From the NCBI RefSeq assembly GCF_001440405.1, contig NZ_LLXX01000203.1, forward strand, positions 481 through 41,992: a stretch of 41,512 nucleotides of DNA, given 5' to 3'. The DNA is from Bradyrhizobium valentinum. Its GTDB lineage: Bacteria > Pseudomonadota > Alphaproteobacteria > Rhizobiales > Xanthobacteraceae. Made by a program: the position numbers and the translations under genes. Below are positions 31,944-41,512 of this stretch, one piece after another. Every line of letters starts with the position of its first letter. Positions within the stretch are counted from its first letter, which is position 1. Below the pieces are notes generated by a model. The model was not told where the DNA came from. It saw only the letters and a program-made list of their open reading frames with translations, and ran no database searches.

Positions 31944-33044
31944 GTGAACCGCTACATCGCGATGGCGTTGGCGGGCCTGCTCAGCGCCGTGATCCTTTCA
32001 ACGCCGGCCTCGGGACAAATTCCAAACCTGCGCACCGGCGGCAGCATGCCGACGCTGGCGCCGCTGGTTCGTGAGGTCACGCCGGCCGTGGTCAACATCG
32101 CCGTCCACGGCAAGATCCGTCAGGACAACCCGCTCTATCGCGATCCGCTCTTTCGCGAGTTTTTTGACGTCCCGAAACAGCTCGAGAAGGAAATCAACGC
32201 GACCGGGTCAGGCGTCATCGTCGACGCGCAGAAGGGCTATGTCCTGACCAACAACCACGTCGTCGATCAGGTCGCCTCCGTTCAGATCAAGACCAAGGAC
32301 GGCCGGCAATTTTCGGCGAAAGTTATCGGCCGCGACCCCGCCACAGACATTGCGGTGTTGCGGATGCAGTCTCCCACTGGATTGAAGGCGATTACGTTCG
32401 GCGACAGCGAAGCGCTCGAAGTCGGCGATTTCGTTCTCGCCATCGGCAACCCCTTCGGTCTCGGTCAGACCGTGACCTCGGGCCTGGTCAGCGCGCTTGG
32501 CCGCACCGGGCTTGGCAAGCAGGGCTACGAGGATTTCATCCAGACCGACGCGGCGATCAACCCCGGCAATTCCGGCGGCGCGCTGGTCAACCTCAAGGGA
32601 GAACTGATCGGCATTAATTCGGCGATCATTTCGCCCGCTGGCGGCAATGTCGGCATCGGCTTTGCGATACCCGTCAACATGGCACGGCGCGTGATGGAGC
32701 AGATCGTCGAGAAGGGCCGCGTCGAGCGCGGCCGGATCGGCATCTCCTTGCGCGAACTAAGTCCCGCCGCTGACGGTGGGCGCAGTGAGGGCGCGCGGAT
32801 TGCCGAAGTCAGTCCCGGCTCCCCCGCGGAACTGGCCGGGCTGCGCAAGGGCGACATCGTGCTGAAAGCCGATGACCGTCCGATCCATTCTGCCGCGCAA
32901 CTGCGAAACCGGATCGGCCTCGCGCGGATCGGCGAGCAGGTTCGATTGACCGTCGAGCGTTCGGGCGCGCCTCAAATCGTCACCGTTGCAGTGGGGCCGG
33001 CCTCGGAAGCAAACAGCGATCACGGCTCCGCCCAGCGACGATAG
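31944..33044 (+). CDS. DegP/DegS-like serine protease with one PDZ domain
   Basis: The 366-residue protein has a signal peptide or anchor (residues 1-24, ASG site), a trypsin-like domain with the triad H105 (TNNHVV), D135 (ATDIAVL) and S210 (NPGNSGGALV), and a single PDZ domain at about 250-355. One PDZ makes it closer to DegS or a short DegQ than to DegP with two. It degrades misfolded envelope proteins. GTG at 31944 is the start, with AGGAG at 31928-31932, 11 bases upstream. It is the last gene of the heat-shock operon. Confidence 0.93.
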   Translation: MNRYIAMALAGLLSAVILSTPASGQIPNLRTGGSMPTLAPLVREVTPAVVNIAVHGKIRQDNPLYRDPLFREFFDVPKQLEKEINATGSGVIVDAQKGYVLTNNHVVDQVASVQIKTKDGRQFSAKVIGRDPATDIAVLRMQSPTGLKAITFGDSEALEVGDFVLAIGNPFGLGQTVTSGLVSALGRTGLGKQGYEDFIQTDAAINPGNSGGALVNLKGELIGINSAIISPAGGNVGIGFAIPVNMARRVMEQIVEKGRVERGRIGISLRELSPAADGGRSEGARIAEVSPGSPAELAGLRKGDIVLKADDRPIHSAAQLRNRIGLARIGEQVRLTVERSGAPQIVTVAVGPASEANSDHGSAQRR

Positions 33045-33073
33045 CTGGCGGACGACGCGAGAAATGCTGTTCC

Positions 33074-33109
33074 AAAAAGCTCAGCGCCCGTCACCGGGTG
33101 ACGAGCGCT
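33074..33109 (-). terminator. Terminator of the F1 ATP synthase operon
   Basis: Read on the minus strand, AGCGC..GTCACC pairs with GGTGAC..GCGCT around one base with a symmetric two-base mismatch, followed by GAGCTTTTT. It lies 47 bases beyond the atpC stop. The other strand lacks a T-run. Confidence 0.7.
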
Positions 33110-33155
33110 GGCGTTATCAGGGCCTTCACTATGCCCCGGAGCGGCACCCCGGGGC

Positions 33156-33563
33156 TTAGTGCATAGCGGTCGCGCTGAGTTCGTGCTGGATGCTCTTGAA
33201 GTGATCGAGCCGCTCGATGGCGTGATCGAGCTCGCCCCCTTCCTTCTCGGCAAGCTTCGCTTCCATCTCGGCGATGGTCTCGGCGAACTGCGCCCGATCG
33301 ACGTCCTGAATCGAGGTCGCGACGTCGGCGAGCACGGTGAGGCCCCTTTCCGACATTTCGGCAAGACCACCGAGCACGATCACCTTTTCACGGGTGCCGC
33401 CGGTGATGATGGTCAGGATGCCCGGACGGACCGCAGCCACGACCGGCGCATGGCCGGAGAGCACGCCGAAATCGCCTTCCAGACCAGGAACGTCAACCTG
33501 ATCGACCTCGCCGGAGAAGGCGAGCTTTTCGGGAGAGACGAGATCGAAATGAAAGGTAGCCAT
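33156..33563 (-). CDS. atpC: ATP synthase F1 subunit epsilon
   Basis: The 135-residue protein starts MATFHFDLVSPEKLAFSGEV and has the beta-sandwich of epsilon (VDVPGLEGDFGVLSGHAPVV) and a C-terminal helical part that can inhibit ATP hydrolysis. It closes the operon atpH-A-G-D-C, the usual alphaproteobacterial order with F0 genes elsewhere. ATG at 33563 is the family start. A palindromic repeat separates it from atpD. Confidence 0.96.
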   Translation of the reverse strand: MATFHFDLVSPEKLAFSGEVDQVDVPGLEGDFGVLSGHAPVVAAVRPGILTIITGGTREKVIVLGGLAEMSERGLTVLADVATSIQDVDRAQFAETIAEMEAKLAEKEGGELDHAIERLDHFKSIQHELSATAMH

Positions 33564-33584
33564 GGTCTTTCCGTTCTTTCCGCT

Positions 33585-33664
33585 GTCACCCGCGGGCTTG
33601 ACCCGCGGGTCCATCAAGAGAAATCTTCTTGGCGATGGATTGCCGGGTCAAGCCCGGCAATGAC
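33585..33664. repeat. 80-base double-hairpin repeat between atpD and atpC
   Basis: It begins GTCA and ends TGAC. Each arm is itself a hairpin: CCGCGGG / CCCGCGG and CCGGG / CCCGG, around CTTGA or TCAAG. The arms are related to each other by inversion, so the whole element is a large palindrome with CCATC / GATGG towards the middle. An element of the same length and ends is at 39456-39535. Confidence 0.75.
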
Positions 33665-33672
33665 GAAGTAAC

Positions 33673-35115
<1,443 letters not shown>

Positions 35116-35176
35116 AAACTCTCTCCTTCGAATTCGTATCTCTAGACAACCGTCAGTTTGATCGGGCCTGGCGCCG

Positions 35177-36055
35177 TTACATCGCCTCGGCGCCGGAGAT
35201 GATTTCAATCAGCTCCTTGGTGATCATGGCCTGACGGGTTCGGTTGTAGATCAAAGTCTGCTTGCGGATCATGTCGCCGGCGTTACGGGTGGCGTTGTCC
35301 ATCGCGCTCATCTGAGCGCCGTAGAACGAGGCGTTGTTTTCCAGCAATGCGCGGAAGATCTGTACTGCGAGATTGCGCGGCAACAGCCGCGTCAGGATCT
35401 CGTCTTCTTCCGGCTCGTATTCGTAAGACGTCGCCGGGCCGGCGTTCGCAGCCGGCGCTTCCACCACCAGCGGGATGACCTGCTGGGCGGTCGGGATCTG
35501 CGCGATCACGGATTTGAAACGCGAATAAAACAGCGTGCAGACATCGAACTCGCCGGCCTCGAAGCGCGCCAGAACCCTCTTGGCGATGTCTTCGGCATTG
35601 ACGAAGCCGAGCTGGCGCACCGACCGCAGCTCGATGTTTTCGACGATCTGCTTTTCGAACGTGCGACGGAGCTGCTCGTAACCCTTGCGGCCGACGCAGA
35701 AAATCTTGACCTCTTTGCCCTGGTTCATCAGCGACAGCGCGCGTTCGCGGGCGAGGCGCACGATCGCCGAATTGAAGGCGCCGGACAGGCCGCGCTCGCC
35801 GGTGCAGACCAGCAAGAGATGCACCTGATCCCTGCCGGTGCCGGCCAGCAGCGCCGGCGCGCCGGGCGAACCCGCCGCGGCGCTGGCGATATTGGAAATT
35901 ACCGCGTCCATCTTCTCGGCGTAAGGCCGCGCCGCTTCGGCGGCGGTCTGCGCACGGCGCAGCTTTGACGCCGCAACCATCTGCATGGCCTTGGTGATCT
36001 TCTGCGTCGCCTTGGTGGAGGCGATGCGGACCCGCATATCTTTCAGTGAAGCCAT
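35177..36055 (-). CDS. atpG: ATP synthase F1 subunit gamma
   Basis: The 292-residue protein has the long N- and C-terminal helices that form the rotor shaft: MASLKDMRVRIASTKATQKI at the start and MSAMDNATRNAGDMIRKQTL near the end. It rotates inside the alpha-beta ring. ATG at 36055 is the family start. A partial repeat lies in the 90 bases between it and atpA. Confidence 0.97.
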   Translation of the reverse strand: MASLKDMRVRIASTKATQKITKAMQMVAASKLRRAQTAAEAARPYAEKMDAVISNIASAAAGSPGAPALLAGTGRDQVHLLLVCTGERGLSGAFNSAIVRLARERALSLMNQGKEVKIFCVGRKGYEQLRRTFEKQIVENIELRSVRQLGFVNAEDIAKRVLARFEAGEFDVCTLFYSRFKSVIAQIPTAQQVIPLVVEAPAANAGPATSYEYEPEEDEILTRLLPRNLAVQIFRALLENNASFYGAQMSAMDNATRNAGDMIRKQTLIYNRTRQAMITKELIEIISGAEAM

Positions 36056-36110
36056 TCTCAGTTCACCCCAGCGATCAGGCCCTTGATGACCCGACCGCAA
36101 GCCACTCTTT

Positions 36111-36140
36111 CGTCAGGCCCGGCTGTGCCCGGCCACGACG
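36111..36140. repeat. Short imperfect hairpin between atpA and atpG
   Basis: CGTCAGGCCCGGC and GCCCGGCCACGACG are near inverted copies around TGT. It resembles a partial or older copy of the dispersed palindromic repeats seen elsewhere here. It lies just after the atpA stop, within the operon. Confidence 0.5.
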
Positions 36141-36145
36141 GCAAA

Positions 36146-37675
36146 TCAAGCAAACGTCTTGGAAAAACCCTCGACCACCGTCTTCAGCTTGCCGGCAGTG
36201 TCGTCGCTGAGATCGCGGCTTTCGCGGATGCTGTTGAGGATCTCGACGTGCTTGCCGCGCAGCAGCGACAGCAGGCCGTCCTCGTACCCGCGCACCTTGG
36301 CGACCGGCAGCGGATCAAGGTAGCCGTTGGTGCCGGCCCAGATCACGCAGACCTGCTCTTCCATCTTCAGCGGCGAGAACTGCGGCTGCTTCAGAAGCTC
36401 GGTCAGGCGCGAGCCGCGGTTGAGCAGGCGCTGGGTCGAGGCGTCGAGGTCGGAGCCGAACTGCGCGAACGCCGCCATCTCGCGGTACTGCGCCAGCTCA
36501 CCCTTGATTTTGCCGGCGACCTTTTTCATCGCCTTGGTCTGCGCCGATGATCCGACGCGCGACACCGACAGACCGACGTTCACCGCGGGGCGGATGCCCT
36601 GGAAGAACAGGTCGGTTTCGAGGAAGATCTGGCCGTCGGTAATCGAAATCACGTTGGTCGGGATGTAGGCCGACACGTCGTTGGCCTGAGTTTCGATGAC
36701 CGGCAGCGCCGTCAGCGAGCCCGAACCGTGCTCGTCGTTCAGCTTCGCCGCGCGCTCGAGCAGGCGGGAATGCAGATAGAACACGTCGCCCGGATAGGCT
36801 TCGCGGCCCGGCGGACGGCGCAGCAGCAGCGACATCTGGCGGTAGGCGACGGCTTGCTTGGACAGATCGTCATAGATGATGACGGCGTGCATGCCGTTGT
36901 CGCGGAAATATTCGCCCATGGTGCAGCCGGTGAACGGCGCGATGTACTGCATCGGCGCCGGATCGGACGCGGTGGCAGCGACGACAATCGAATATTCCAG
37001 CGCGCCCTGCTCTTCGAGCACCTTGACGAACTGGGCGACGGTCGAACGCTTCTGGCCGATCGCGACGTAGACGCAATACAGCTTGATCTTCTCATCGCCG
37101 GTCGCGTTGAGCGGCTTCTGGTTCAGGATGGCGTCGAGCGCGATCGCGGTCTTGCCGGTCTGGCGGTCGCCAATGATCAGCTCACGCTGGCCGCGACCGA
37201 TCGGGATCAGCGCATCGATCGCCTTGAGGCCGGTCGCCATCGGCTCGTTGACCGATTTGCGCGGAATGATGCCGGGCGCCTTGACGTCGATGCGCATGCG
37301 CTTGTCGGCCTGGATCGGGCCCTTGCCGTCGATCGGATTGCCGAGCGCGTCGACCACGCGGCCGAGCAGCCCCTTGCCGACCGGCGTGTCCACGATGGCG
37401 CGGGTACGCTTGACGGTCTGGCCTTCCTTAATTTCACGGTCGGCGCCGAAGATCACGATACCGACGTTGTCGGTCTCCAGGTTCAGCGCCATGCCACGGG
37501 TGCCGTTCTCGAACTCGACCATTTCACCGGCCTGGACGTTGTCCAGACCGTAGACGCGGGCGATACCGTCACCGACGGACAGCACCTGCCCGACTTCGGT
37601 GACCTCAGCCTCCTGGCCGAAATTCTTGATCTGGTCCTTGAGGATCGCGGAAATTTCCGCGGCGCGGATGTCCAT
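36146..37675 (-). CDS. atpA: ATP synthase F1 subunit alpha
   Basis: The 509-residue protein is full-length alpha: MDIRAAEISAILKDQIKNFG, the P-loop GDRQTGKT, and PPGREAYPGDVFYLHSRLLE. It binds nucleotides at the regulatory sites and alternates with beta in the hexamer. Its start codon overlaps the atpH stop by one base (TGATG), so the two are translationally coupled. Confidence 0.98.
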   Translation of the reverse strand: MDIRAAEISAILKDQIKNFGQEAEVTEVGQVLSVGDGIARVYGLDNVQAGEMVEFENGTRGMALNLETDNVGIVIFGADREIKEGQTVKRTRAIVDTPVGKGLLGRVVDALGNPIDGKGPIQADKRMRIDVKAPGIIPRKSVNEPMATGLKAIDALIPIGRGQRELIIGDRQTGKTAIALDAILNQKPLNATGDEKIKLYCVYVAIGQKRSTVAQFVKVLEEQGALEYSIVVAATASDPAPMQYIAPFTGCTMGEYFRDNGMHAVIIYDDLSKQAVAYRQMSLLLRRPPGREAYPGDVFYLHSRLLERAAKLNDEHGSGSLTALPVIETQANDVSAYIPTNVISITDGQIFLETDLFFQGIRPAVNVGLSVSRVGSSAQTKAMKKVAGKIKGELAQYREMAAFAQFGSDLDASTQRLLNRGSRLTELLKQPQFSPLKMEEQVCVIWAGTNGYLDPLPVAKVRGYEDGLLSLLRGKHVEILNSIRESRDLSDDTAGKLKTVVEGFSKTFA

Positions 37676-38235
37676 CAGCCTGCCTCTTTCATCGCGTGCT
37701 TGATCGAATTGAGTTTGGTGCGAAGCGAACTATCCACCATGCGGCTGCCGAGCTTGACCACCAGGCCGCCGATAATGGAGGGATCGACTTTCACGTTGAG
37801 CGCGACGTCCTTGCCCGTCACCGATTTCAGTGCGGTCTTCAGCGCGTCGAGATTCTTGTCATTGAGCGGTTCGGCGACGGTGACGTCGGCGGTCGCCTCG
37901 CCCTTGAACTTCGCCACCAGCGCACGGAAAGCGCGGATCACATCTGCCACGGCGAACAGCCGGCGATTGGCGGTCAGGACTTTGAGGAATTTGGCGGAAG
38001 TGCCGGTAATTCCGGCCTTGTCGAGCACGGCATTCAGCGCCTTCGCCTGCGCGTCAGACGAGAAAACCGGGCTGCGGACGAGGCGCTTCAGATCGGCGCT
38101 CTCGACCAGCATGGCCTCGAACTTGTCGAGGTCGGCCTTGACGGCGTCGACGGATTTCTCGTCGCGCGCCAACTCGAACAAAGCCGTAGCATAACGGCCG
38201 GACACTCCCGAAACGGACGGATCTTCAGCAGCCAC
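37675..38235 (-). CDS. atpH: ATP synthase F1 subunit delta
   Basis: The 186-residue protein has the N-terminal helical bundle of delta (GRYATALFELARDEKSVDAV) and the C-terminal part VDPSIIGGLVVKLGSRMVD. It joins F1 to the peripheral stalk. The start is GTG at 38235, first in the F1 operon. A leader hairpin and promoter region lie upstream. Confidence 0.96.
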   Translation of the reverse strand: MAAEDPSVSGVSGRYATALFELARDEKSVDAVKADLDKFEAMLVESADLKRLVRSPVFSSDAQAKALNAVLDKAGITGTSAKFLKVLTANRRLFAVADVIRAFRALVAKFKGEATADVTVAEPLNDKNLDALKTALKSVTGKDVALNVKVDPSIIGGLVVKLGSRMVDSSLRTKLNSIKHAMKEAG

Positions 38236-38344
38236 AGACTCGCTCTTTTTTAGCTGTCAAACTCGCAAGGGAAAAACCGTCGCCACGGGTAGCGGCGCCT
38301 AGCGATCCAAGCCCTTGGAATTCAAGCGGGACTTCGATTTTCGA

Positions 38345-38363
38345 CCGGCACGAGAGGTGCCGG
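38345..38363. promoter_or_regulatory. Hairpin in the atp leader region
   Basis: CCGGCAC pairs perfectly with GTGCCGG around GAGAG. It lies 110 bases upstream of the atpH start on the minus strand, in the probable 5' untranslated region. It could stabilise the transcript or affect initiation. No clear -35/-10 pair was settled on nearby. Confidence 0.4.
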
Positions 38364-38835
38364 GATCGTTAAAATCGCGGCTTTGCTAACATAGCGAGCG
38401 CGCAGGTGCAACATAACCCCGCGCTCGGGCGATGCCTTCTCGCACGTCAATTTTCAGGTCCGGTCGAATGCAGCGTGATGGGGATCAGCGCGCCGGAATT
38501 TCGACTCCGGCGGTTGCAGGCGATCTGGAGTGGTCCCGACCAGCTGATTTGTTCCATCCGTATTTGCATGGCCGCTATGACCGCTAGCGTTCGGAACGAA
38601 TCGGGTGGCTCGCCTCCATTTGATCATTACTTGCACAAATCTTTACTCGATGTGAGATGACTGTATTGTTAAGTAATAATGAGTATTGAATTGATTAAAA
38701 ATCTATTAACGTGCAAGATTACGGAATATCGTTCAACGGTAACAAGATATGTCAGCGCGATACATTCCGATTTACTGCCCAATTCATGCCTCATTGCCTC
38801 ATCAAACGGCCCCCTGAAGTTGGGACGGGGGTTCC
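38364..38835. other. AT-rich intergenic stretch upstream of the RlpA-like gene
   Basis: From about 38620 to 38790 the DNA is clearly less GC-rich than its surroundings (runs like TTAAGTAATAATGAGTATTG). Short frames exist but have no ribosome-binding site or recognisable protein. It must hold the promoters of the atp operon (leftward) and the RlpA-like gene (rightward). AT-richness may mark a long regulatory region or recently acquired DNA. Confidence 0.5.
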
Positions 38836-38857
38836 ATTTGTCACGTATGTGGCAAAT
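38836..38857 (+). promoter_or_regulatory. Dyad-symmetric site before the RlpA-like gene
   Basis: ATTTGTCACGT and ATGTGGCAAAT are inverted copies at 9 of 11 positions. It ends 20 bases before the ATG at 38878 and seven before the ribosome-binding site GAGGGA (38864-38869). It may be an operator for a dimeric regulator or an mRNA hairpin. Confidence 0.45.
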
Positions 38858-38877
38858 ACTACTGAGGGACTAGTTTA

Positions 38878-39363
38878 ATGTTGCATGCCAATAATGTTGT
38901 GCCGGGAACTCCAACCCGGTCGCGCACGGCGCTCGCCTTGATCGCCGCAACTCTTCTGGTCGGTGGCAGCGTCTCCGAGGCTTCCGCCAAATCCAAGCAT
39001 CACCGCCACCATTCGCACCACGCTCACAAGGCCAAGAGCAGCAATTGGCTGGACGCCAACGCCTCGATCGCCGCTTCGGGCGGGCGCAGCTTCGCGGGAA
39101 AGGCGTCCTTTTACGGCAATGAATCCGGCAGCAAGACCGCGTCCGGTCAGCGCTTCAACCAGAACGCCATGACGGCGGCCCACCGCTCGCTGCCGTTCGG
39201 CACCAAGCTCCGGGTGACCCATCGCGGCCAGAGCGTCGTCGTCACGATCAATGACCGTGGTCCCTTCATCAAGGGCCGCGTGCTCGACCTGTCCACGGGT
39301 GCCGCCCGCGCCATCGGCCTGACCGGTGCCGGCGTCGGCCACGTCACCGCCGAGCTCATGTAA
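38878..39363 (+). CDS. RlpA-like septal protein (double-psi beta-barrel)
   Basis: The 161-residue protein has a signal peptide (hydrophobic stretch about 20-36, ASA site), a His/Lys-rich linker (KSKHHRHHSHHAHKAK) and an RlpA barrel from about residue 70: GKASFYGNESGSKTASGQRF, PFGTKLRV, and VTINDRGPFIKGRVLDLS. The catalytic Asp of RlpA lytic transglycosylases fits ND in this last motif. It would bind or cleave peptidoglycan lacking stem peptides. There is no SPOR domain. GAGGGA eight bases upstream supports the ATG. Confidence 0.88.
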   Translation: MLHANNVVPGTPTRSRTALALIAATLLVGGSVSEASAKSKHHRHHSHHAHKAKSSNWLDANASIAASGGRSFAGKASFYGNESGSKTASGQRFNQNAMTAAHRSLPFGTKLRVTHRGQSVVVTINDRGPFIKGRVLDLSTGAARAIGLTGAGVGHVTAELM

Positions 39364-39409
39364 GCGTTGCGTTGCGTAATCGCCTGCGGAACTTTCCGCG
39401 GCAACAACG

Positions 39410-39443
39410 GCCTGCCGTCGCAAATGACGGCAGGCTTTTTTTT
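39410..39443 (+). terminator. Terminator after the RlpA-like gene
   Basis: GCCTGCCGTC pairs with GACGGCAGGC around six bases, followed by eight thymines. It starts 46 bases after the stop. Confidence 0.92.
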
Positions 39444-39455
39444 GTGTTCGGCGCC

Positions 39456-39535
39456 GTCATTCCGGGGCGATGCGGAGCATCGAACCCGGAATCTCGAGAT
39501 TCCGGGTCTGGTCCTTCGGACCATCCCGGAATGAC
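39456..39535. repeat. 80-base palindromic repeat between rlpA-like gene and priA
   Basis: GTCATTCCGGG at the left and CCCGGAATGAC at the right are exact inverted ends. Inside, CCCGGAATCTCGAGATTCCGGG is a perfect palindrome, with a short GGTCC / GGACC hairpin beside it. Length and GTCA/TGAC ends match the element at 33585-33664, although the inside differs. It lies nine bases from the priA stop. Confidence 0.78.
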
Positions 39536-39543
39536 GACCTGAG

Positions 39544-41512
39544 CTACAAAAAACTCTGCGGATCGACATCGACCTCGAGCTTGAGATTACCCTTGGTCTT
39601 CGGCCCGGCAGCAAGCCATTCGCGCAAATATTCCGACAGATCGACGTTACGCAGCGACTTCACCAGCAGGCGGAACCGGTAGCGGCCCTTGATGACCGCG
39701 AGTGGCGCCTCGGCGGGGCCGAGCACCTGGATGCGCTCGTCGATCGGCGCTATGGCGGCGAGCCTGCGCGCAAAACCTTCAGCGGTCGGCCGGTCGCCTG
39801 CGGAAATGATCAGGCTGGCGAGCCGGCCGAACGGCGGATAGCCGGTGCGCTCGCGCGCCTCGATCTCGCTGGCATAGAACGCTTCGCGATCGCTTGCGAC
39901 CAGGGCCTTCATCACGGGATGTTCGGGTTGATGGGTCTGCAGATAACCGACGCCGCGGCCCTGATCGCGGCCGGCGCGTCCGATCACCTGGTTGAGCAAC
40001 TGGAACGTCCGCTCGGCGGCGCGCGGGTCGCCATTACCGAGGCCGAGATCGGCATCGACGACGCCGACCAGATTGAGCCGCGGAAAGTTATGTCCCTTCG
40101 CCACCAGTTGCGTGCCGATGATGATGTCGACGCGGCCTTCCGCGATTTCGTTCAGCTCGCTGCGCATGGTCTCGATCGAGGTGATCAGGTCGCTCGACAG
40201 CACCATGGTGCGCGCATTCGGAAACAGCGAAGCCGCCTCCTCCTGCAGCCGCTCGACGCCGGGGCCGACCGCGACCAGCGATTCCTCGGCCTGGCAATGC
40301 GGGCAGATGTTCGGGCGCGGCATCGAGAAGCCGCAATGGTGACAGACCAGCCGCTGGCGAAATCTGTGATCCACCAGCCAGGCGTCGCAGATCGTGCACG
40401 CAAAACGATGGCCGCAAGCCCGGCACAAAGTCAGCGGCGCGTAGCCGCGGCGGTTGAGAAACAGCAGCGCCTGCTCGCGCTTCTCGATCGCGAACTGAAT
40501 CTGCTCGGCGAGCGGCGGCGAAATGAAGCGACCGCGCGGCGGCGGGGCGCGGCGCAGATCGATCGCCTCGATATGCGGCATGTGCTGGCCGCCGAAGCGC
40601 GACGGCAGCGCGACGCGCTGATAGCGACCCTTGCGCGCGTTGACTTCGGTTTCGACCGACGGCGTCGCGGACGCCAGTACGATCGGAATTTTGGCGATAT
40701 GCGCGCGCACTACCGCCATATCGCGGGCGTGGTAATGCGCGCCGTCATCCTGCTTGTAGGCCTGGTCGTGCTCCTCATCGACGATGATGAGACCCAGATC
40801 CGCATAGGGCAGAAACAGCGCCGAGCGCGCGCCGACCACGACCGGCGCCTCGCCCGCCGATATCGCCGCCCAATTGCGCTGCCGCGTGCGCGGCGTCAGT
40901 TCGGAATGCCATTCCAAAGGACGCACGCCGAAACGCTGGGCGAACCGATCGAGGAATTGGCCCGTGAGCGCGATCTCCGGCATCAGGATCAGCGTTTGTT
41001 TTCCGCGGCGGATGATTTCGGCAATCGCCTCGAAATAGACTTCCGTCTTGCCCGAACCGGTGACGCCGTCGAGCAGCGCGACGTGGAAAGAGCCGTTGGC
41101 GGTGAGCGCCCGCATCGCATCGACCGCCGTGCGCTGCTGGCTGGAAAATTCTGGCTGCGCGAAAGCCGGATCGGGCGCCGGCGGCGCGAGCGGCGGCGGC
41201 ATTGCCTCGACAGCTAGCGTCCCCTCATCGACCAGGCCATCGATCACGCCGGCGCTGACGCCGGCTTCCCGCGCCGCTTCAGACTTGCTGTGCAGCAGGC
41301 CGTCCGACAGCACCTCCATCAGCCGCCGCCGCGCCGGCGTCAGACGCCGTGGCGGTTCGCCGACCAGCCGCACGCCGAGGCGCATCCGTTCGGGCCCGAG
41401 ATTTTCGCCCATCCGCAACGCCATGCGCAGCACCATGCCGCGCGCCGACAGCGTGTAAGTAGCGACCCAATCGACCAGGCTGCGCAGTTCCTGCTTTAGC
41501 GGCGGCACGTCG
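39544..41512 (-). CDS. priA: Primosomal protein N' (replication-restart helicase), N-terminus outside window
   Basis: At least 655 residues are visible, read leftward, ending at 39544; the start lies beyond 41512 (PriA is usually about 730 residues). Walker A is GVTGSGKTE, the DEEH box is VDEEHDQAYKQDDG, and the zinc-binding region has eight cysteines (CRACGHRFACTICDAWL and CHHCGFSMPRPNICPHC). The C-terminal motifs GTQLVAKGHNFP and QVIGRAGRDQGRG are typical. PriA reloads the replisome at stalled forks. The GTG near 41506 is internal, not the start. Confidence 0.96.
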   Translation of the reverse strand, partial: DVPPLKQELRSLVDWVATYTLSARGMVLRMALRMGENLGPERMRLGVRLVGEPPRRLTPARRRLMEVLSDGLLHSKSEAAREAGVSAGVIDGLVDEGTLAVEAMPPPLAPPAPDPAFAQPEFSSQQRTAVDAMRALTANGSFHVALLDGVTGSGKTEVYFEAIAEIIRRGKQTLILMPEIALTGQFLDRFAQRFGVRPLEWHSELTPRTRQRNWAAISAGEAPVVVGARSALFLPYADLGLIIVDEEHDQAYKQDDGAHYHARDMAVVRAHIAKIPIVLASATPSVETEVNARKGRYQRVALPSRFGGQHMPHIEAIDLRRAPPPRGRFISPPLAEQIQFAIEKREQALLFLNRRGYAPLTLCRACGHRFACTICDAWLVDHRFRQRLVCHHCGFSMPRPNICPHCQAEESLVAVGPGVERLQEEAASLFPNARTMVLSSDLITSIETMRSELNEIAEGRVDIIIGTQLVAKGHNFPRLNLVGVVDADLGLGNGDPRAAERTFQLLNQVIGRAGRDQGRGVGYLQTHQPEHPVMKALVASDREAFYASEIEARERTGYPPFGRLASLIISAGDRPTAEGFARRLAAIAPIDERIQVLGPAEAPLAVIKGRYRFRLLVKSLRNVDLSEYLREWLAAGPKTKGNLKLEVDVDPQSFL

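Noticed and set aside
33120..33158. GC-rich hairpin (GCCCCGG / CCGGGGC) just after atpC as a terminator
   Set aside because: It lacks a T-run on either strand; the hairpin at 33074-33109, followed by TTTTT on the minus strand, is the better candidate.
36728..38194. Rightward frame of 488 codons opposite atpA and atpH
   Set aside because: Antisense of two certain genes; no recognisable protein features.
38406..38873. Two short rightward frames in the AT-rich region before the RlpA-like gene
   Set aside because: No ribosome-binding site, no recognisable sequence, and the stretch looks regulatory.
41503..41508. GTG at the right edge as the start of priA
   Set aside because: The frame continues past the window with family-like sequence and PriA needs about 75 more residues, so the GTG is internal.

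Overview
The window is chromosomal DNA from an alphaproteobacterium, most likely Bradyrhizobium or a close relative in the Nitrobacteraceae. Four things point there: GC-rich coding DNA; a small heat-shock operon led by a ROSE-type RNA thermometer; an F1-only ATP synthase operon in the order atpH-A-G-D-C; and several families of short palindromic repeats typical of that group. The genus is my inference from gene content and remembered protein families. No database search was run.

Region by region. 1-5.3 kb is a signalling region: the first 13 codons of a CheA-like kinase (minus strand, running off the window), a stand-alone receiver, a Crp/Fnr-type regulator, a CheY-like receiver, and a LuxR-type regulator with a histidine-kinase-like helical segment lacking the histidine. 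Two inverted MITE-like repeats bracket a small gene here. 5.5-8 kb holds small conserved and secreted proteins, a family 3 glycoside hydrolase (NagZ-like) and a His/Gly-rich exported peptide. 8-12.1 kb is a probable operon: a Sel1-repeat protein, a membrane-fusion protein, a MacB/LolC-like permease and a LolD-like ATPase. 12.3-15.2 kb has a PhyH-type oxygenase, a small Cys-motif protein lying between tRNA-Ser(CGA) and a duplicate of that tRNA's 3' end, and a ROK-family protein whose motifs are in circularly permuted order.

15.3-30 kb is a housekeeping block: rplU-rpmA, an acetyltransferase, a DMT transporter, a MaoC-type hotdog protein, then obgE-proB-proA-nadD-rsfS-rlmH, a degenerate-LytM EnvC-like factor, a CtpA protease, a YibQ-like divergent deacetylase and two tandem RppH-type Nudix hydrolases. 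It links ribosome assembly, proline and NAD synthesis, cell-wall remodelling and RNA 5'-end processing. 30.3-33 kb is a heat-shock operon (two Hsp20 proteins, a 109-residue unknown, a DegP/DegS-like protease) with a candidate RpoH promoter and ROSE element. 33.1-38.2 kb is the F1 ATP synthase operon on the minus strand. The window ends with an RlpA-like protein behind an AT-rich leader and most of priA.

No phage, CRISPR array or complete insertion sequence was seen. The observations most worth a second look are the permuted ROK protein, the tRNA 3'-end duplication, the inverted MITE pair, and repeats inserted directly at start codons.
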